Shown here piece after piece: positions 9,672-18,331 of a DNA stretch of 64,000 nt. Origin of the DNA: Streptomyces sp. NRRL S-455 (GTDB taxonomy: Bacteria > Actinomycetota > Actinomycetes > Streptomycetales > Streptomycetaceae); NCBI RefSeq assembly GCF_000717875.1, contig NZ_JOCT01000001.1, forward strand, positions 434,001 to 498,000. The letters are read 5' to 3'. Made by a program: the position numbers and the translations under genes. The notes beneath the pieces were generated by a model. The model was not told where the DNA came from and ran no database searches. It saw nothing but the letters and a program-made list of their open reading frames with translations. Every line of letters begins with the position of its first letter. The stretch's first letter is position 1.

Positions 9672-9696
9672 CTTAAAGCGAAATCGTTGCGTCTAA
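9672..9696. promoter_or_regulatory. Regulatory box A (tetR promoter)
   Basis: CTTAAAGC, five variable bases, then TTGCGTCTAA read in the plus direction. It matches box C at 17 of 25 positions, including CTTAAAGC and TTGCGT. It begins ten bases upstream of the tetR start and overlaps the last codons of the amidase gene, placing it over the tetR promoter. Confidence 0.6.
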
Positions 9697-11102
9697 CGAG
9701 CCGCCGTGGTGATCGGTTCGGGGGCGAGCTCCGGGGTGGGCCGTGTCATTTCGTAGGCGTGGCCGACCCGCAGCAGCAGGCTCTCCCCGAGCGGCTTCCC
9801 GAGGAGCTGCATACCGATCGGCAGACCCGCCGTGTCGTGGCCGACCGGTACGGACAGTGAGGGCATCCCGGTGATGTTGGCGGGAGCGGAGAGCCGCACA
9901 TAGGCGTCGGCGACGCCCTCGACGGTGCCGTCGGGCCAGGTGATGGTCTCCTGCCCGGCCTCGACGGCGGTGGCCGGGACACTCGGCGCAACGATCAGAT
10001 CGACCTCCCGCAGCAGGTCCTCCCACCCCTGCCGCATGAGCGCCCGGGAACGCTGGGCGCGCAGATAGTCCCCCGCGGTCATCAGTTCGCCGGCTTCGAG
10101 AAGGATCCGGACGTCCGCCTGATAGAGCTCGGGGACGGTACGCAGAGTGCCCTCGTGGTAGGCGGTGGCCTCGGGCACCATCAGGCCCCACTGGGTGGCC
10201 TGGACATAGCGGGTCATGGGGATCCCGACCTCGACGAGGCGGGCGCCGAGCTCCTCGAGCCGGCCGGTCGCGCGCCGGACGGCGGCCTCCACCTCCGTAT
10301 CGACATGGTCGAAGTAGTACGTGCGCGGCACACCGATGCGCAGTCCGGTCAGGTCCGGGTCCGGGCCCGGCCGGTAGTGCGCCGGGGGTGGGGTCACGGA
10401 GGCGGGGTCGCGCGGGCCGTGACCGGCCACGGCGTCGAGGACGAGGGCCGCGTCCTCGACGGTGCGGGTGACCGGGCCGACGTGGTCCAGCGACCAGGAC
10501 AGGGACGTGACGCCGTCGCGGGGCACGAGGCCGTAGGTCGGTTTGAGGCCGACGACGCCGTTGAGCGCTGCGGGCACCCGGACGGATCCTCCGGTGTCGG
10601 TGCCCAGGGCGAAGGTGGCGGTGCCCGTGGCGACGGCCACGGCCGATCCGCCGCTGGAGCCACCGGCGATCCGGCGGGGGTCCCAGGCGTTGCGGGTCTG
10701 CGGGGTGGTGAGCCCGTAGGCGAACTCGTGGGTGTGGGTCTTGCCGACCAGGACGGCTCCGGCCGACACCAGGCGGGCGGCGACCGTGCTGTCGGCCCGG
10801 GCGCGATGGCCGGACCTGACCCGCGAACCGGCCGACGTCGCCACTCCGGCGACGTCGATCAGGTCCTTCAGGCCCATCGGGATGCCGTGCAGCGGGCCAC
10901 GGTAACGGCCGGCGGCGATGTCGTCCTCGGCTTCGCGCGCGGCCCGGCGGGCCTGCTCGGCCCGGACGGTGACGTAGGCCCCGAGGCGTGGTTCCACTTG
11001 ATCGACACGCTCCAGCACGGAGTCCGTCAGCTCGACGGGGGACAGCTGCCGCGCCCGGATCGCGTCGGCGGCGGCACTCAGGGTCAGCTCACTGGGCCGC
11101 AT
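9693..11102 (-). CDS. Amidase of the GatA/AtzE family
   Basis: 469 residues from ATG 11102, overlapping the small-subunit gene by 14 bases. The amidase-signature triad is present: Lys in GLKDLIDV, Ser in GGSSGGSA and the nucleophile Ser in DTGGSVRVPA. The pairing with a short AtzG-like protein mirrors the AtzG-AtzE heterotetramer that hydrolyses 1-carboxybiuret, so this enzyme probably also needs its small partner; whether the substrate is related is unknown. It lacks glutamine-transamidation partners, which argues against a tRNA role. Confidence 0.88.
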   Translation of the reverse strand: MRPSELTLSAAADAIRARQLSPVELTDSVLERVDQVEPRLGAYVTVRAEQARRAAREAEDDIAAGRYRGPLHGIPMGLKDLIDVAGVATSAGSRVRSGHRARADSTVAARLVSAGAVLVGKTHTHEFAYGLTTPQTRNAWDPRRIAGGSSGGSAVAVATGTATFALGTDTGGSVRVPAALNGVVGLKPTYGLVPRDGVTSLSWSLDHVGPVTRTVEDAALVLDAVAGHGPRDPASVTPPPAHYRPGPDPDLTGLRIGVPRTYYFDHVDTEVEAAVRRATGRLEELGARLVEVGIPMTRYVQATQWGLMVPEATAYHEGTLRTVPELYQADVRILLEAGELMTAGDYLRAQRSRALMRQGWEDLLREVDLIVAPSVPATAVEAGQETITWPDGTVEGVADAYVRLSAPANITGMPSLSVPVGHDTAGLPIGMQLLGKPLGESLLLRVGHAYEMTRPTPELAPEPITTAAR

Positions 11103-11304
11103 CGCGCGTCTCCTTCGCCGTTGCCGCGCGGTAGGCGGGGGCGGGCGGGGTGTCACCGAAGTCCAGCTCCCGCAGGACCGCGACGACGGAGTGGATGTGG
11201 TCGGCGGTCGCCGCGACCGCGGCGTGGCGGCCGGCGGGCAGTACGAGCCCCGCACGGCCGGCCCAGCGGGCCGCTTCCCGTGGCGTGAGTCCGGTGGCGG
11301 ACAT
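11089..11304 (-). CDS. AtzG-like small subunit (DUF4089)
   Basis: 71 residues, starting at ATG 11304 with GGAGGGTTC upstream. AAVAATADHIHSVVAVLREL followed by DTPPAPAYR matches the two-helix plus Pro-rich tail of AtzG proteins, which bind AtzE-type amidases. Translational coupling through a 14-base overlap supports equimolar production. It has no catalytic residues of its own. Confidence 0.75.
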   Translation of the reverse strand: MSATGLTPREAARWAGRAGLVLPAGRHAAVAATADHIHSVVAVLRELDFGDTPPAPAYRAATAKETRDAAQ

Positions 11305-11313
11305 GAACCCTCC

Positions 11314-11386
11314 CTAAAAGCCAACTGTTTGCGTTTAGGTGACCGTAAGACCTACGGTCGACTAAACGCAAACGGATTGCTTTAAG
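11314..11386. promoter_or_regulatory. Divergent operator region, boxes B and C, with long palindrome
   Basis: Box B (11314-11338) and box C (11362-11386, reverse) are 25-bp copies of the tetR box, each with CTWAAAGC and GTTTGCGTTTAG. Facing each other they build a 47-bp near-perfect palindrome (11327-11373): GTTTGCGTTTAG / CTAAACGCAAAC arms, an inner GACCGTA / TACGGTC pair and a 5-bp centre. Box B lies just upstream of the AtzG-like start and box C 18 bases upstream of the MBL start, so a single regulator can cover both promoters. Confidence 0.7.
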
Positions 11387-11403
11387 AGTCTGGAAGAGGA
11401 TCA

Positions 11404-12285
11404 ATGACCACACTCGCTTCCTGGACCGTGGGCGACATCACGGTCCACCGCATCGACGAGATCCCCCTGCCGCCCACCACCGGACGCTGGCTGCTGCCCG
11501 GTGCCACTCCGGACGTCGTCGCCGGGCAGGACTGGCTGCGGCCCCACTTCGCCGACGACGAGGGCGTCCTGCGCATCGACAGCCACAGCTTCGCGTTCAC
11601 CACCGGCGGGCTACGGGTCCTGGTGGACACCGGCATCGGCAACGGCAAGGAGCGGGCCAACCCCGCCTGGCACGATCTGGACACCGACTACCTCCAGCGC
11701 CTCACCGCCGCCGGGTTCCCCGCGGACTCGGTCGACCTGGTGATCCTCACCCACCTGCACGCGGACCACGTCGGCTGGAACACCCGGAAGGAGAACGGCG
11801 CGTGGGTCCCCACCTTCCCGAACGCCCGATATCTGACCTCACGTGCCGAGCGGGAGTTCTGGGCCGGCCACGCCATGGACGAGGCACGCCGACAGATGTT
11901 CCAGGACTCCGTGATCCCGGTGGAGGAAGCGGGGCTGCTCGACCTCGTCGACGTCCCCGCCGAGGGCGTCGATGCCGTCGCGGGCGTGCGTCTGGTCCCG
12001 ACCCCCGGACACACCCCGGGCCACCTCGCCGTGGAACTGACCAGCCGTGGGCACACGGCGCTGATCACCGGCGACTGCGTCCATCACCCCGTCCAGCTCA
12101 CCCGCCCCGGCATCGGCGCCTGCGTCGACATCGACCCGGCGGCGTCCGAGGCTTCGCGCCGCACGCTGCTGGCTTCGCTGGCCGGTACGCATACGCTCCT
12201 CCTGGGTACGCACTTCGCACCGCCCACCGCGGGCCGGGTCGTCGTCGACGGGGACGCCTACCGGCTCTCCCCCGTCCCCGGCTGA
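11404..12285 (+). CDS. Metallo-beta-lactamase-fold hydrolase
   Basis: 293 residues; ATG follows GGAAGAGGATCA. The dinuclear zinc motif H-L-H-A-D-H occupies residues 117-122, with later ligands in PTPGHTPGH, LITGDCVHH and LLGTHFAPP, so all metal ligands are present. The overall layout is that of AHL-lactonase/methyl parathion hydrolase-like members rather than true beta-lactamases. There is no signal peptide, so it acts in the cytoplasm. Divergence from the AtzG/AtzE operon and the shared operator suggest the hydrolase and amidase attack the same compound or class. Confidence 0.85.
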   Translation: MTTLASWTVGDITVHRIDEIPLPPTTGRWLLPGATPDVVAGQDWLRPHFADDEGVLRIDSHSFAFTTGGLRVLVDTGIGNGKERANPAWHDLDTDYLQRLTAAGFPADSVDLVILTHLHADHVGWNTRKENGAWVPTFPNARYLTSRAEREFWAGHAMDEARRQMFQDSVIPVEEAGLLDLVDVPAEGVDAVAGVRLVPTPGHTPGHLAVELTSRGHTALITGDCVHHPVQLTRPGIGACVDIDPAASEASRRTLLASLAGTHTLLLGTHFAPPTAGRVVVDGDAYRLSPVPG

Positions 12286-12441
12286 GTGACCCGATCGGAG
12301 GACTTTGCCCATCCTTTACCCTTGGATGGCCACTCGGTTCTGCATGAAAGGTTGTGAGCGTCCGCCCATGGGCGAGCCTCCCAGTACGCGACACCGCGCG
12401 TTCCACCCTGTTCCGGAGAACCATGGAACGGGGGTGAACCG

Positions 12442-13800
12442 ATGACAGAAGTGCTCCTCCTCCTGGCGGCGATCCTGCTCTCGCTCGCCTGCGGTGCCTT
12501 CGTGGCGGCCGAGTTCTCCCTCACCACGGTCGAGCGCGCCGAGCTGGAGCGGGCGGCGGAGCGCGGGGAGCGGGGCGCCCAGGGCGCGCTGAAAGCCGTA
12601 CGGAACCTGACGTTCCAGCTCTCCGGGGCGCAGCTCGGCATCACCGTCACGAACCTGGTCGTCGGCATGCTCGCCGAGCCGTCGATCGCCGCGCTCATCG
12701 CCGGGCCGCTGGAGGACCTCGGCGTCTCGCGTTCGGCCTCGCACAGCCTCGCGCTGGTGCTCGGCACGGCGCTGTCGACGGTCTTCCTGATGGTCGTCGG
12801 TGAACTCGTGCCGAAGAACTGGGCGATCTCCTCGCCGCTGACCGTCGCCAAGACCGTGGGCAACGCGCAGCGCTGGTTCAGCGCCGCGTTCCGGCCCTTC
12901 ATCACGCACCTCAACAACACGGCCAACCGGGTCGTGCGGCGGATCGGTGTCGAGCCCGCCGAGGAGCTGGCCTCGGCGCGCGGGCCGCAGGAGCTGGCCG
13001 CGCTCGCCCGGCACTCCGCCAAGGAGGGCGCGCTGGAGGCCGACACCGCCGAGCTCTTCGTACGGACCCTGAATCTCGCCGACCTGACCGCCGAGAACGT
13101 GATGACGCCCCGGGTCCAGGTCGTCGCGCTGGACGTGCAGGCCACCCTGGAGGACGTGGCGAACGCGACCCGGGCGACCGGGCTGTCCCGTTTCCCCGTC
13201 TACCGCGGCACCCTCGACTCGGTCGTCGGGACCGCGCACGTGAAGGACGTGCTGGCGGTGCCGGCCGAGCGCCGGACCCGGATCTTCGTCTCCGAGCTGA
13301 TGCGCGAGCCGTTGATGGTGCCCGAGACCCTCACGGTCGACCGGCTGCTGGACCGGCTGTCCGGCAAGCGCACCATGGCCGTCGTGATCGACGAGTACGG
13401 CGGCACGGCCGGTGTGGCCACCCTGGAGGACATCGTCGAGGAGGTCGTCGGCGAGGTGCGCGACGAGCACGACCCGCACGAGCTGCCGGACCTCGCCCCG
13501 GCCGGCACGGACGAGTCCGGTCACGCCCTGTACTCGGCCGACGGTTCCGCCCGCGTGGACCACCTCGAGCGCATCGGGCTGCGCGCGCCGGAAGGGCCGT
13601 ACGAGACGCTCGCCGGGCTGGTGGCGACGGTGCTCGGCCGGATACCGGCCACCGGTGACACCCTCGAGGTCGCCGGCTGGCGGATGGAGGTCATGGACGC
13701 CACGGGCCGCCGGGCGGCCCGCGTGCGGCTGTGCGCGCCCCTCGACGACGAGAAGCCCGACGAGAAGGACGAGAAGGACGAGAAGGGGGCGGAGCTGTGA
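12442..13800 (+). CDS. Hemolysin C/CNNM-type membrane protein with CBS pair (first paralog)
   Basis: 452 residues. DUF21 membrane domain with about four helices (1-175, including the conserved GELVPKNWAI), CBS pair (about 210-335: NVMTPRVQVV and FVSELMREPLMV), then a CorC/HlyC transporter-associated domain (about 350-435) and a charged D/E/K-rich tail. Family members are linked to Mg2+ or Co2+ efflux. The stop overlaps the next gene start (GTGA). Confidence 0.88.
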   Translation: MTEVLLLLAAILLSLACGAFVAAEFSLTTVERAELERAAERGERGAQGALKAVRNLTFQLSGAQLGITVTNLVVGMLAEPSIAALIAGPLEDLGVSRSASHSLALVLGTALSTVFLMVVGELVPKNWAISSPLTVAKTVGNAQRWFSAAFRPFITHLNNTANRVVRRIGVEPAEELASARGPQELAALARHSAKEGALEADTAELFVRTLNLADLTAENVMTPRVQVVALDVQATLEDVANATRATGLSRFPVYRGTLDSVVGTAHVKDVLAVPAERRTRIFVSELMREPLMVPETLTVDRLLDRLSGKRTMAVVIDEYGGTAGVATLEDIVEEVVGEVRDEHDPHELPDLAPAGTDESGHALYSADGSARVDHLERIGLRAPEGPYETLAGLVATVLGRIPATGDTLEVAGWRMEVMDATGRRAARVRLCAPLDDEKPDEKDEKDEKGAEL

Positions 13801-14810
13801 CCGCCGTCCAGTTGCTGATCGGCCTGGCGACGCTCGTCGTCAACGCCTTCTTCGTCGGCGCCGAGTTCGCGCTGATCTCCGTGCGCCGTAGCCAGATCGA
13901 GCCCTACGCCGACCAGGGCGACCGGCGGGCCAAGAGCGTGCTGTGGGGGCTGGAGCACGTGTCCGCGCTGATGGCGGCCGCACAGCTCGGTATCACGCTG
14001 TGCACGCTGGTGCTGGGTGTGGTCGCCGAGCCGGCGATCGCGCACCTGCTGGAGCCGGTGTTCCACGCGGTGGGCGTGCCCGAGGGCGCTGGGCACGCGG
14101 TGTCCTTCGTCATCGCGCTGGCCCTGGCGACGTATCTGCACATGCTGCTCGGCGAGATGGTGCCGAAGAACATCGCGCTCGCCGAGCCGGTGCGCAGCGC
14201 CCTGGCGCTGGGTCCGCCCCTGGTGGCCCTCTCCCGGGCGCTGCGGCCGGTGATCTTCACGGTCAACACCTTCGCCAACACGCTGCTGAAGCTGCTGCGG
14301 GTGGAGGCCCGGGAGGAGGTCGCCGCCTCCTACTCGGACGCCGAGATAGCGCAGATCGTGAAGGACTCCAGCGAGGCCGGCCTCATCGACGACCGCGCGC
14401 AGGAGCGACTGCACGACGCGCTGGAACTGGGGCGCCGTCCGGTGCGCGACGTGGTCCTGCCGCTGGAACGCGTCGTGTACGCACGCGTGGGCGTCACCCC
14501 GGAGGAGTTGGAGCGGCTGTCGGCGGAGTCCGGGTTCTCCCGCTTCCCGGTGGTGGACGAGGGGCGCCGGATCGTGGGCTACCTGCACGTGAAGGACGCT
14601 CTGGAGGCCGTCGGGCGCAAGGTGCCGTTCCGGTTGCGCGACATGCGGCCCATCGCGCGCGTGCGGGAGCACACGCCGCTGGACGACGTCCTCACGGCGA
14701 TGCGGGGCAGCCGTACCCACCTGGCGGCCGTGCTCGGGGCGGACGGGCGGCTGGCCGGTCTGGTGACCATGGAGGACGTGCTGCGGGAGCTGTTCGGTCA
14801 GCGGGCGTGA
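13797..14810 (+). CDS. Hemolysin C/CNNM-type membrane protein with CBS pair (second paralog)
   Basis: 337 residues starting at GTG 13797 inside the upstream stop. It repeats the DUF21 (NAFFVGAEFALISVRR, GEMVPKNIAL) and CBS (VRDVVLPLERVVYARV, VGYLHVKDAL) domains, but ends right after the CBS pair at LRELFG, so the CorC_HlyC domain of its upstream partner is missing. Tight coupling suggests the two assemble as a heteromer for divalent-cation transport. Confidence 0.88.
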   Translation: MTAVQLLIGLATLVVNAFFVGAEFALISVRRSQIEPYADQGDRRAKSVLWGLEHVSALMAAAQLGITLCTLVLGVVAEPAIAHLLEPVFHAVGVPEGAGHAVSFVIALALATYLHMLLGEMVPKNIALAEPVRSALALGPPLVALSRALRPVIFTVNTFANTLLKLLRVEAREEVAASYSDAEIAQIVKDSSEAGLIDDRAQERLHDALELGRRPVRDVVLPLERVVYARVGVTPEELERLSAESGFSRFPVVDEGRRIVGYLHVKDALEAVGRKVPFRLRDMRPIARVREHTPLDDVLTAMRGSRTHLAAVLGADGRLAGLVTMEDVLRELFGQRA

Positions 14811-14858
14811 GAAACCGAGCAGGGCAGGGCTGACCGACCGCTGGGTATGTGCACGGGA

Positions 14859-14864
14859 TAGTAT
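14859..14864 (+). promoter_or_regulatory. Putative -10 element before the SGNH hydrolase
   Basis: TAGTAT lies ten bases upstream of the ATG at 14875, so the mRNA would have a leader of only a few bases. No convincing -35 was found, and this is an AT-rich island in GC-rich surroundings. Confidence 0.4.
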
Positions 14865-14874
14865 TTCCTCCGTC

Positions 14875-15654
14875 ATGTACACGAACCCCACCTACAGCAG
14901 CCTCGTCGCGCTCGGCGACTCCTTCACCGAGGGCATGTCGGACCTGCTTCCCGACGGTACCTACCGCGGCTGGGCCGACCTGCTCGCCGCCCGGATGGCG
15001 GCCCGTACGCCCGGCTTCCGGTACGCCAACCTCGCGGTGCGCGGCAAGCTGATCCGGCAGATCGTGGACGAGCAGGTGGACGTGGCGGCGGCCATGCAGG
15101 CCGACGTGGTCACCCTGGTCGGCGGGCTCAACGACACGTTGCGGCCCAAGTGCGACATGGGACGGGTGCGCGGACTCCTGGAGGAGGCCGTCGAGAAGCT
15201 GGCCCCGTCGTGCAAGCAGCTCGTCCTGATGCGCAGCCCGGGCCGTCAGGGTCCCGTCCTGGAGCGGTTCCGGCCGCGCATGGAGGAGCTGTTCGCCTGC
15301 GTCGACGAGCTCGCCGCCCGGCACGGGGCGGTCGTCGTCGACCTGTACGGCGCGCCCTCGCTCTCCGACCCGCGGCTGTGGGACGTGGACCGGCTGCACC
15401 TGACGGCCGAAGGCCACCGCCGGGTCGCGGAAGCGGTCTGGCAGGCGCTCGGCCATGAGCCGGAGGACACCGAGTGGCGCACGCCGATGCCGGCGACGCT
15501 GCCGCCCGGCTGGGCCATGCGGCGCGTGGCCGACGCGCGGTTCGCGCGGCAGCATCTGCTCCCCTGGATAGCCCGTCGCCTGACGGGCCGCTCCTCGGGC
15601 GACGGGCTGCCGCCGAAGCGGCCGGAACTGCTGCCGTACAAGGGGCAGGCGTAG
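14875..15654 (+). CDS. SGNH/GDSL-family hydrolase
   Basis: 259 residues, no signal peptide. Block I is ALGDSFTEG with the nucleophilic Ser near residue 14, block III VGGLNDT supplies the oxyanion Asn, and block V DRLHLTAEGH provides the Asp-x-x-His pair. The C-terminal 60 residues are proline- and arginine-rich and typical of the Streptomyces relatives. It should be a cytoplasmic esterase or acyl-hydrolase; natural substrate unknown. Confidence 0.88.
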   Translation: MYTNPTYSSLVALGDSFTEGMSDLLPDGTYRGWADLLAARMAARTPGFRYANLAVRGKLIRQIVDEQVDVAAAMQADVVTLVGGLNDTLRPKCDMGRVRGLLEEAVEKLAPSCKQLVLMRSPGRQGPVLERFRPRMEELFACVDELAARHGAVVVDLYGAPSLSDPRLWDVDRLHLTAEGHRRVAEAVWQALGHEPEDTEWRTPMPATLPPGWAMRRVADARFARQHLLPWIARRLTGRSSGDGLPPKRPELLPYKGQA

Positions 15655-15788
15655 GCGCTACTCGAGCCGGACGGCAGTGCTCCGGCCTGCCGGTCCGCGG
15701 CGTCGACGTGCGCTGCCGATGGCTGCCCGACGGACTCTTGTAGGTTCCGACGAACGCACCCGTTGCGCTGGCCTGCACGAATCGCCAG

Positions 15789-15803
15789 TAGAATCCGTCC
15801 ACG
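15789..15803 (+). promoter_or_regulatory. purB -10 element indicating a leaderless transcript
   Basis: TAGAAT at 15789-15794 is followed by only eight bases before the GTG at 15803. A start site 6-8 bases after the -10 would fall on the initiation codon, and no Shine-Dalgarno is present, consistent with leaderless translation. Confidence 0.5.
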
Positions 15804-17245
15804 TGACTTCCGCTCCCGCCAAGCCCCGCATCCCGAACGTCCTCGCCGGACGGTACGCCTCCACCGAGCTCGCCACGCTCTGGTCGCCCGAGCAGAAGGT
15901 GAAACTGGAGCGACAGCTCTGGCTCGCCGTGTTGCGCGCCCAGAAGGACCTCGGGATCGAGGTGCCGGACGCGGCGCTCGCCGACTACGAGCGGGTGCTC
16001 GACACCGTCGACCTGGCCTCCATCGCCGAGCGCGAGAAGGTCACGCGGCACGACGTGAAGGCGCGGATCGAGGAGTTCAACGACCTCGCCGGGCACGAGC
16101 ACGTGCACAAGGGCATGACCTCCCGCGACCTCACCGAGAACGTCGAGCAGCTGCAGATCCGGCTCTCCCTGGAGCTGATGCGCGACCGCACGGTGGCGGT
16201 CCTGGCGCGCCTCGGCAAGCTGGCCGGTGAGTACGGCGAGCTGGTCATGGCCGGCCGCTCGCACAACGTCGCCGCACAGGCCACCACCCTCGGCAAGCGT
16301 TTCGCGACGGCCACCGACGAGCTGCTCGTGGCCTACGGCCGCATCGAGGAGCTGCTGGGCCGCTACCCGCTGCGCGGCATCAAGGGCCCGGTCGGTACCG
16401 CGCAGGACATGCTGGACCTGCTCGGCGGGGACGCCGCGAAGCTCGCGGAGCTGGAGCAGCGGATCGCCGGCCACCTGGGCTTCTCGCAGGCGTTCACGTC
16501 GGTCGGCCAGGTCTACCCGCGCTCGCTGGACTACGAGGTCGTCACGGCGCTGGTGCAGCTGGCGGCGGCGCCGTCGTCGCTGGCGAAGACGATCCGGCTG
16601 ATGGCGGGGCACGAGCTGGTCACCGAGGGCTTCAAGCCCGGCCAGGTCGGTTCCTCCGCCATGCCGCACAAGATGAACACCCGCTCCTGCGAGCGCGTCA
16701 ACGGCCTGATGGTCATCCTGCGCGGCTACGCCTCGATGACCGGTGAGCTGGCGGGAGACCAGTGGAACGAGGGCGACGTGTCCTGCTCGGTGGTGCGCCG
16801 GGTCGCGCTGCCGGACGCGTTCTTCGCGCTGGACGGCCTGCTGGAGACGTTCCTGACGGTGCTCGACGAGTTCGGCGCGTTCCCGGCGGTCGTGGCGCGC
16901 GAACTGGACCGGTACCTGCCGTTCCTGGCCACCACCAAGGTGCTGATGGGCGCGGTGCGCGCCGGTGTGGGCCGGGAGCTGGCGCACGAGGCGATCAAGG
17001 AGAACGCCGTCGCCTCCGCCCTCGCGATGCGTGAGCAGGGCGCCGAGCGCAACGAGCTCCTCGACAAGCTGGCCGCCGATGAGCGCATCCCCCTGGACCG
17101 GACCGAGCTGGACGCGCTGATGGCGGACAAGCTGTCCTTCACCGGCGCCGCGGGCGACCAGGTCGCCGTCGTCGTCGCCCGGGTCGAGGAGATCGTGAAG
17201 CAGCACCCCCAGGCCGCGGGCTACACGCCCGGCGCGATTCTCTGA
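15803..17245 (+). CDS. purB: Adenylosuccinate lyase
   Basis: 480 residues from GTG 15803. It cleaves SAICAR and adenylosuccinate in purine synthesis. The fumarase/aspartase signature SSAMPHKMNTRSCE is at about residues 283-296, the catalytic His/Ser region in GRSHNVAAQATT and HKGMTSRDLTEN, and the length is normal for the actinobacterial form. The longer open frame upstream of 15803 lacks coding character and is interrupted by the promoter. It is not linked to other pur genes here. Confidence 0.95.
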   Translation: MTSAPAKPRIPNVLAGRYASTELATLWSPEQKVKLERQLWLAVLRAQKDLGIEVPDAALADYERVLDTVDLASIAEREKVTRHDVKARIEEFNDLAGHEHVHKGMTSRDLTENVEQLQIRLSLELMRDRTVAVLARLGKLAGEYGELVMAGRSHNVAAQATTLGKRFATATDELLVAYGRIEELLGRYPLRGIKGPVGTAQDMLDLLGGDAAKLAELEQRIAGHLGFSQAFTSVGQVYPRSLDYEVVTALVQLAAAPSSLAKTIRLMAGHELVTEGFKPGQVGSSAMPHKMNTRSCERVNGLMVILRGYASMTGELAGDQWNEGDVSCSVVRRVALPDAFFALDGLLETFLTVLDEFGAFPAVVARELDRYLPFLATTKVLMGAVRAGVGRELAHEAIKENAVASALAMREQGAERNELLDKLAADERIPLDRTELDALMADKLSFTGAAGDQVAVVVARVEEIVKQHPQAAGYTPGAIL

Positions 17246-17258
17246 CGCGCCGCCGACG

Positions 17259-17804
17259 ATGGCGCGCTTCACGCCAGAGGAACTGGAGGCCGCCCGCGAC
17301 CGCGTCGTGCCCGATGTGGTCGCGGACGGTCTGCGGGTGCTGTTCTGCGGGATAAACCCCGGTCTGATGACGGCCGCGACGGGCCATCACTTCGCCCGCC
17401 CCGGCAACCGCTTCTGGCCGGTGCTGCACCGGTCCGGTTTCACGCCCAGGCTGCTGAAGCCGTCGGAGCAGCGGGAGTTGCTGTCGTACGGGCTGGGCAT
17501 CACCAATGTCGTGGCGCGGCCGAGCGCGCGGGCCGACGAGCTGAGCGCCGAGGAGTACCGGGAGGGCGGGCGGCTGCTCGCGCTGAAGGTGGGCCGGCTG
17601 CGGCCGCGCTGGCTGGCCGTGGTGGGGGTGACCGCGTACCGCGCGGCGTTCGACGACCGGAAGGCTCAGGTCGGGCCGCAGTCGCGAACGATCGGGGACA
17701 CGCGCGTGTGGGTGCTGCCCAACCCGAGCGGGCTGAACGCGCACTGGACGGCCGAGACCATGGCCGAGGAGTTCCGGAGGCTGCGGGAGGCGGCGGACGA
17801 CTGA
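17259..17804 (+). CDS. mug: G/U (T) mismatch-specific DNA glycosylase
   Basis: 181 residues starting 13 bases after purB. Motif 1 LFCGINPGLMTAATGHHFARPGN contains the Asn of the Mug active site and the FARPGNRFW base pocket; motif 2 NPSGLNAHW is the DNA minor-groove wedge. It excises uracil or thymine opposite guanine in base-excision repair. The short distance suggests read-through from purB. Confidence 0.9.
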   Translation: MARFTPEELEAARDRVVPDVVADGLRVLFCGINPGLMTAATGHHFARPGNRFWPVLHRSGFTPRLLKPSEQRELLSYGLGITNVVARPSARADELSAEEYREGGRLLALKVGRLRPRWLAVVGVTAYRAAFDDRKAQVGPQSRTIGDTRVWVLPNPSGLNAHWTAETMAEEFRRLREAADD

Positions 17805-17842
17805 CCCGGGGCGGTGGCCTCCCTCTTGCCCGGGCCACTCGG

Positions 17843-18274
17843 TCACGGTGGGTCCGTCTCCGTGATCACGGCCAGGAGTCGCACGTCGTCCGCCGGGTCC
17901 CGGTCCGCGACCGCGACGGCGACCCAGCGGCCGGTGCCCTCGACGTGCCACACGTACGCCACCCCGGCCCACGCGCTCAACTCGGCCCACGGCCGGGGCA
18001 TCTCCTCCCGCTCGGCCCGCAGCAGGACGGTCTGCAGGTTGCAGGGGTCCGTGTCGCCCCAGCGCGAGGCGAGGATTTCGTAGACGGCGTCCCGGTCCTT
18101 CTCGAACTGGTCGATCGTCACCGCCCGGGTCGCGGGGTCGTCGTCGGCCGCGCTCTCTAACACCGCGACGTGGTAGCCGGGGCCCGAGGCGCCGACGTCC
18201 GACGGGCCGTGCTCCGCCGGAAAGGGGCGGAAGCACAGCTCGTCGACGAGGGCGATGTGCTGGGCGATGTTCAT
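17843..18274 (-). CDS. Hypothetical protein with TTA codon
   Basis: 143 residues from ATG 18274 (MNIAQHIALVDE). No known domain was recognised; it is acidic, has no signal or membrane segment, and has several tryptophans in its second half (GRWVAVAVADRDP near the C-terminus). Leu39 is a TTA codon (18158-18160), a marker for bldA-dependent genes. Streptomyces-type codon bias supports it as a real gene. Function unknown. Confidence 0.65.
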   Translation of the reverse strand: MNIAQHIALVDELCFRPFPAEHGPSDVGASGPGYHVAVLESAADDDPATRAVTIDQFEKDRDAVYEILASRWGDTDPCNLQTVLLRAEREEMPRPWAELSAWAGVAYVWHVEGTGRWVAVAVADRDPADDVRLLAVITETDPP

Positions 18275-18331
18275 GAGGTCCAGTAAACCCGCCCGCACTG
18301 ACAGTTGGCGGGGCATCACCCCTGTTATCGG

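Noticed and set aside
15677..15802. Upstream extension of purB
   Set aside because: The sequence holds a -10 element next to GTG 15803 and lacks the purB family N-terminus.
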